Below, in pieces: positions 61,147-64,000 of a stretch of 64,000 nucleotides of DNA. Origin of the DNA: Lineus longissimus. Its lineage: Eukaryota > Nemertea > Pilidiophora > Heteronemertea > Lineidae. The position numbers and the translations under genes were made by a program. A model generated the notes under the pieces. It searched no databases, was not told the DNA's origin, and saw only the letters and a list, made by a program, of their open reading frames with translations. The stretch's first letter is position 1. Each line of letters begins with the position of its first letter. The DNA lies in the NCBI RefSeq assembly GCF_910592395.1, contig NC_088322.1, forward strand, positions 184,001-248,000, read 5' to 3'.

Positions 61147-64000
61147 AAACGGCGTTATGATCGGATTGTTAGTTGAAAATTCAAAAATCGGGCTTCGTAA
61201 GGACATTTGCGGATCCGTCAAATGCTACGTGCAAAATCTGGGGTCGCTCAGCCATTCAGTCTGGGTGCCCCTATCATTAATTAATACTACGTGCCCGAAC
61301 AAACACTAGGGACCGGTCCACATTTACTGCAGATGTAAAGTATACCCCCCGAGATAAAGAAAATATCGGCCCATTAATTTCTGCATGCTGCGATATCGGA
61401 CTATTTGGACAGCAATCTTTGTATTCGTCCCCCTTCCAGTATTATTATGTAGATTACAATTTATATTGTTAACGTGGTGTATCGAGTGATTTAGTATCAT
61501 TCAGCGGAAATACTTTTGTCGGGGATGCGCGATTTCGTGCCTAAGGACTGGCTATTGAGAATTGTTCCGTGGTTAACTATCATTTTAATGGGGTTAGGGA
61601 TGATATATAATAACCTTATTCCCGCTATCATTGATGATTATGACATCATGATCACCCTTGAAAAGCGCCTCATTAACTTTATATCTAATTCTACTCAATC
61701 TTCAAATTCACTCCTCAACATGTGCACACAGATGGTACTGGCGGGCAGCACATCGTCTGTTGGCAAGTCCTTGACTGTAATTAGTGCAAGGCACCGTGTA
61801 CCAAGAATGGATCTGATAAGGAGAGGGTGTCTTACAAAGTCATGGAAAATCCAATCGTCATTTCTGTGTACTCAGATTCAAGAGTTGCTTCACATGAGGG
61901 ACTCGGGTGATGGACACTTAGAAACCGAGGAGATCAATGAGATATTAGACCATTTATGTACATCTTAGGTGACTTCCTCGGTTGATGGGATTCTACCGCT
62001 GGAGTGCCTCATGTACAACTAAATTATATGTCCTCATTTTGTATCGATATTTTGTCAAACTTGTTACAGCACTGTATATATTTCAACACCATGCACCTCT
62101 GATTGTACCTAGTACGAAATAAACATATATCTATACTATAATGCGCGTTGTGGCCGCTAAATAGGAGGCGATTTTTGTTTCAAAATTGGGCCTCGAAAAT
62201 GCGTCGAATTCTTGCAACTTTTGGTTTCGTAGGTGTGGATCATGAGTAAGAGTGTCACTGAGGGTGTCATACGTCGAATATCTTCGTGGTTTTAGAATAA
62301 ATAACAACTTTTCAGAGAGCACCTCGACTGGAGAGCTCCGCTCATTCTCAAAAGCATGCACAAACTTCACGCATATTCTCCCTGCCACATCAGTATTAGC
62401 TTCCAGCACGTATGTAGTGCTATACAACCTGGTCCATGGTGCAGGGTATTAGCAGGGAGATTAATGATTAGCCTGTTCTATTTTAGTTCTATTCGAGAAA
62501 CACTGACCTGAGTGATAAGGCAAATTCTGCAGAGTGGCCCACCGGAACATGTAGTCAGGGTATCAATAAACAGTTACTAGCATTGTACCCGTGGCGCAGG
62601 CAGGTTCAAATGGGCTATACCTTGAATAGATTGAATTGCAATGAAAATATAATGCAATATCAAAGGAGCAATATCGAAGAGACAAATTAAACCAACCATT
62701 TGTCCACAGACTCGGACCCTGTGGCGTGCTGTATGCGTGCATATAAAAGTAAATCAATTGGTCCGAATGATGATGAGGCAATGTGAATATACCTCGTTCC
62801 TTAGTCAGCAATATGCCCCTTTTTATACGGAGATGAAGGAGAACCCAGATAGGCCTTCACATGTTGGCCTCCAAATGGCTCGGACCAATTGCACTATCAC
62901 TACTAAAACTTTAAAATGCGTGCTCCTCCTACATGTACAATGATGTAGCATGATCTCGGGCAAGGCACTTAGTCGACAGGCAAGCTAGAAGTTCAGCACC
63001 GTGAGCAGCTCCTTGATAAGGCCATGCCAAGTTCAGAGTGCCTCTTCAGATACATCAAGTTTTGAAAGCTGTGGTGAGCACATAAACATACCATTGTAAC
63101 CTTAATTTGAAAATCCCTTCATAATCAAGGGCTAGCTCTGGCTAATACAGTACCAATATACGATAGACCATCAATTTGACCCCAGCTCCTTACTGCGGGA
63201 AAACCCAAGTCCAGCAACCAAAAGTATCAAAATACATTTTTGTTTACATTTGAACTGCACACATGCGTTTGTTTACAATTTCTTTCCCGCGAAATCTCGA
63301 AGATCAGGTGACCTACAATCGTGGATTGAAAATAACATTAACCTTGGTTCAGCAGGTCAACACGTGTACAGGCTGTTCCAATCATCCCCCTACAGCCAGC
63401 CGTTCAACAGGTAGTGTTAGTCACCCCACAGGGAGTGCAGGTGATTCATTAATCCTCTGCATAACTGAACAGCAATGGCTTGGCTTCCGTGAGTGATAAG
63501 GAGAATTGACCGTGTCCGATTAAAAATCCCTCATTACTGCTCCGCTGAAGTAAATTTCCGAAAATAAACATGACGTTGCATCAGGATAACATATCACCTG
63601 CAAACGTGCAAAATTTCGAGACGAAACACGACCCCCAAATGGCACTTTAGCGAGCCGCCTTATAGTATTATGATATAGATGCCAGGATGGACAAAATATG
63701 TACAGTGGCCAGCGCTTGCTCTTTGTTTTATTCTTTACTGACTGATGTTGTCAGTTTGAAATGCGTTCTGCATCTCTCCATGCGCCTGGCTTTGGTCCGA
63801 CAGTGGCATTGGGTACGGGAGTGGGTAGGTGATATGCCTAATATGTGAGGGCCTTATTTGGAACAGGACCTGCTGTCACTGGTCTCAACGCATTGTGCAA
63901 AATAGCGTACTCCAATCAATCTATTGGGGGTTGCATGTAGATAGCAGCAATAAGTCCCTAAATGCAGTTAATTTCGTGTTTAACCTTTAATAAAACTTCA
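61147..64000. other. Host-like stretch, no gene with good support
   Basis: A 148-codon plus-strand ORF from ATG 61525 has a hydrophobic helix (WLTIILMGLGMIY) and an EF-like acidic tail and might be a small gene, but nothing confirms it. A second SINE-like fragment lies at 62577-62610. The rest shows nothing recognised. Confidence 0.4.
62577..62610. repeat. SINE-like fragment, copy 2
   Basis: Same sequence as at 51484-51520, in the same orientation. Confidence 0.5.

Noticed and set aside
62573-62611. tRNA gene
   Set aside because: Only a B-box-like GGTTCAAAT was seen, without a cloverleaf, and the same piece occurs at 51484; a SINE fragment fits better.

Overview
The window looks like the genome of a marine invertebrate, most plausibly amphioxus or a similar host, carrying pieces of a large double-stranded DNA virus with a herpesvirus-type replication module. 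The viral reading comes from three protein families recognisable by motif. They are an SF2 helicase of the origin-binding (UL9-like) type at 12.3-14.4 kb, an archaeo-eukaryotic primase domain of UL52/PrimPol type at 23.4-24.4 kb, and a furin-cleavable membrane glycoprotein at 7.5-10.2 kb. They sit among densely packed ORFs on both strands that lack visible splice junctions. These ORFs are full of triplet-repeat homopolymers (Asp, Ser, Gln, Asn, Pro, Ala). Malacoherpesvirus-like sequences are known from invertebrate genomes, so this is the favoured assignment, but no family search was possible. The host assignment is inference from P2X7-like fragments, LINE and MULE relics, a pogo-type MITE and spliced genes.

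Layout: 1-22.0 kb and 23.37-24.38 kb form the main virus-like block. In order it holds an incomplete Cys-rich gene, five minus-strand ORFs, the glycoprotein, a divergent gene pair, the helicase, and a 0.93 kb non-coding element with two palindromes. A displaced gene fragment and a second copy of the divergent pair follow, then two Cys-rich minus-strand genes, an HMG-box gene and the primase. A 22.2-23.2 kb stretch between the HMG-box gene and the primase is host-like. From 24.4 to 29.9 kb there is AT-rich host sequence with microsatellites, telomere-like repeats and a few exon-like pieces. From 29.9 to 37.5 kb lies a nested duplication: two 4.4/3 kb units, each headed by an inverted copy of the palindrome element and followed by shuffled copies of two exon-like modules. 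At 37.5-39.4, 40.6-41.3 and 42.7-43.9 kb there are further virus-like genes, all truncated or frameshifted. From 43.94 to 49.54 kb a 2.8 kb unit is tandemly duplicated almost perfectly. The rest (49.5-64 kb) is host sequence: a decayed LINE, a spliced Ulp1-like protease gene, a MULE transposase relic, a second spliced gene, a 131-bp minisatellite, a pogo-type MITE, a P2X7-like exon and CR1-like LINE ends.

The viral part is not a functioning genome. The helicase frame carries two in-frame stops near its N-terminus, and the primase has no zinc-binding C-terminus. One divergent gene pair is a damaged duplicate, and several genes end at host junctions. The most interesting non-coding signals are the triplicated palindrome element next to the origin-binding helicase and a GTGTCCAGGTGTCC-type motif found between viral genes. 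Junctions shared between distant copies also let the order of rearrangements be worked out.
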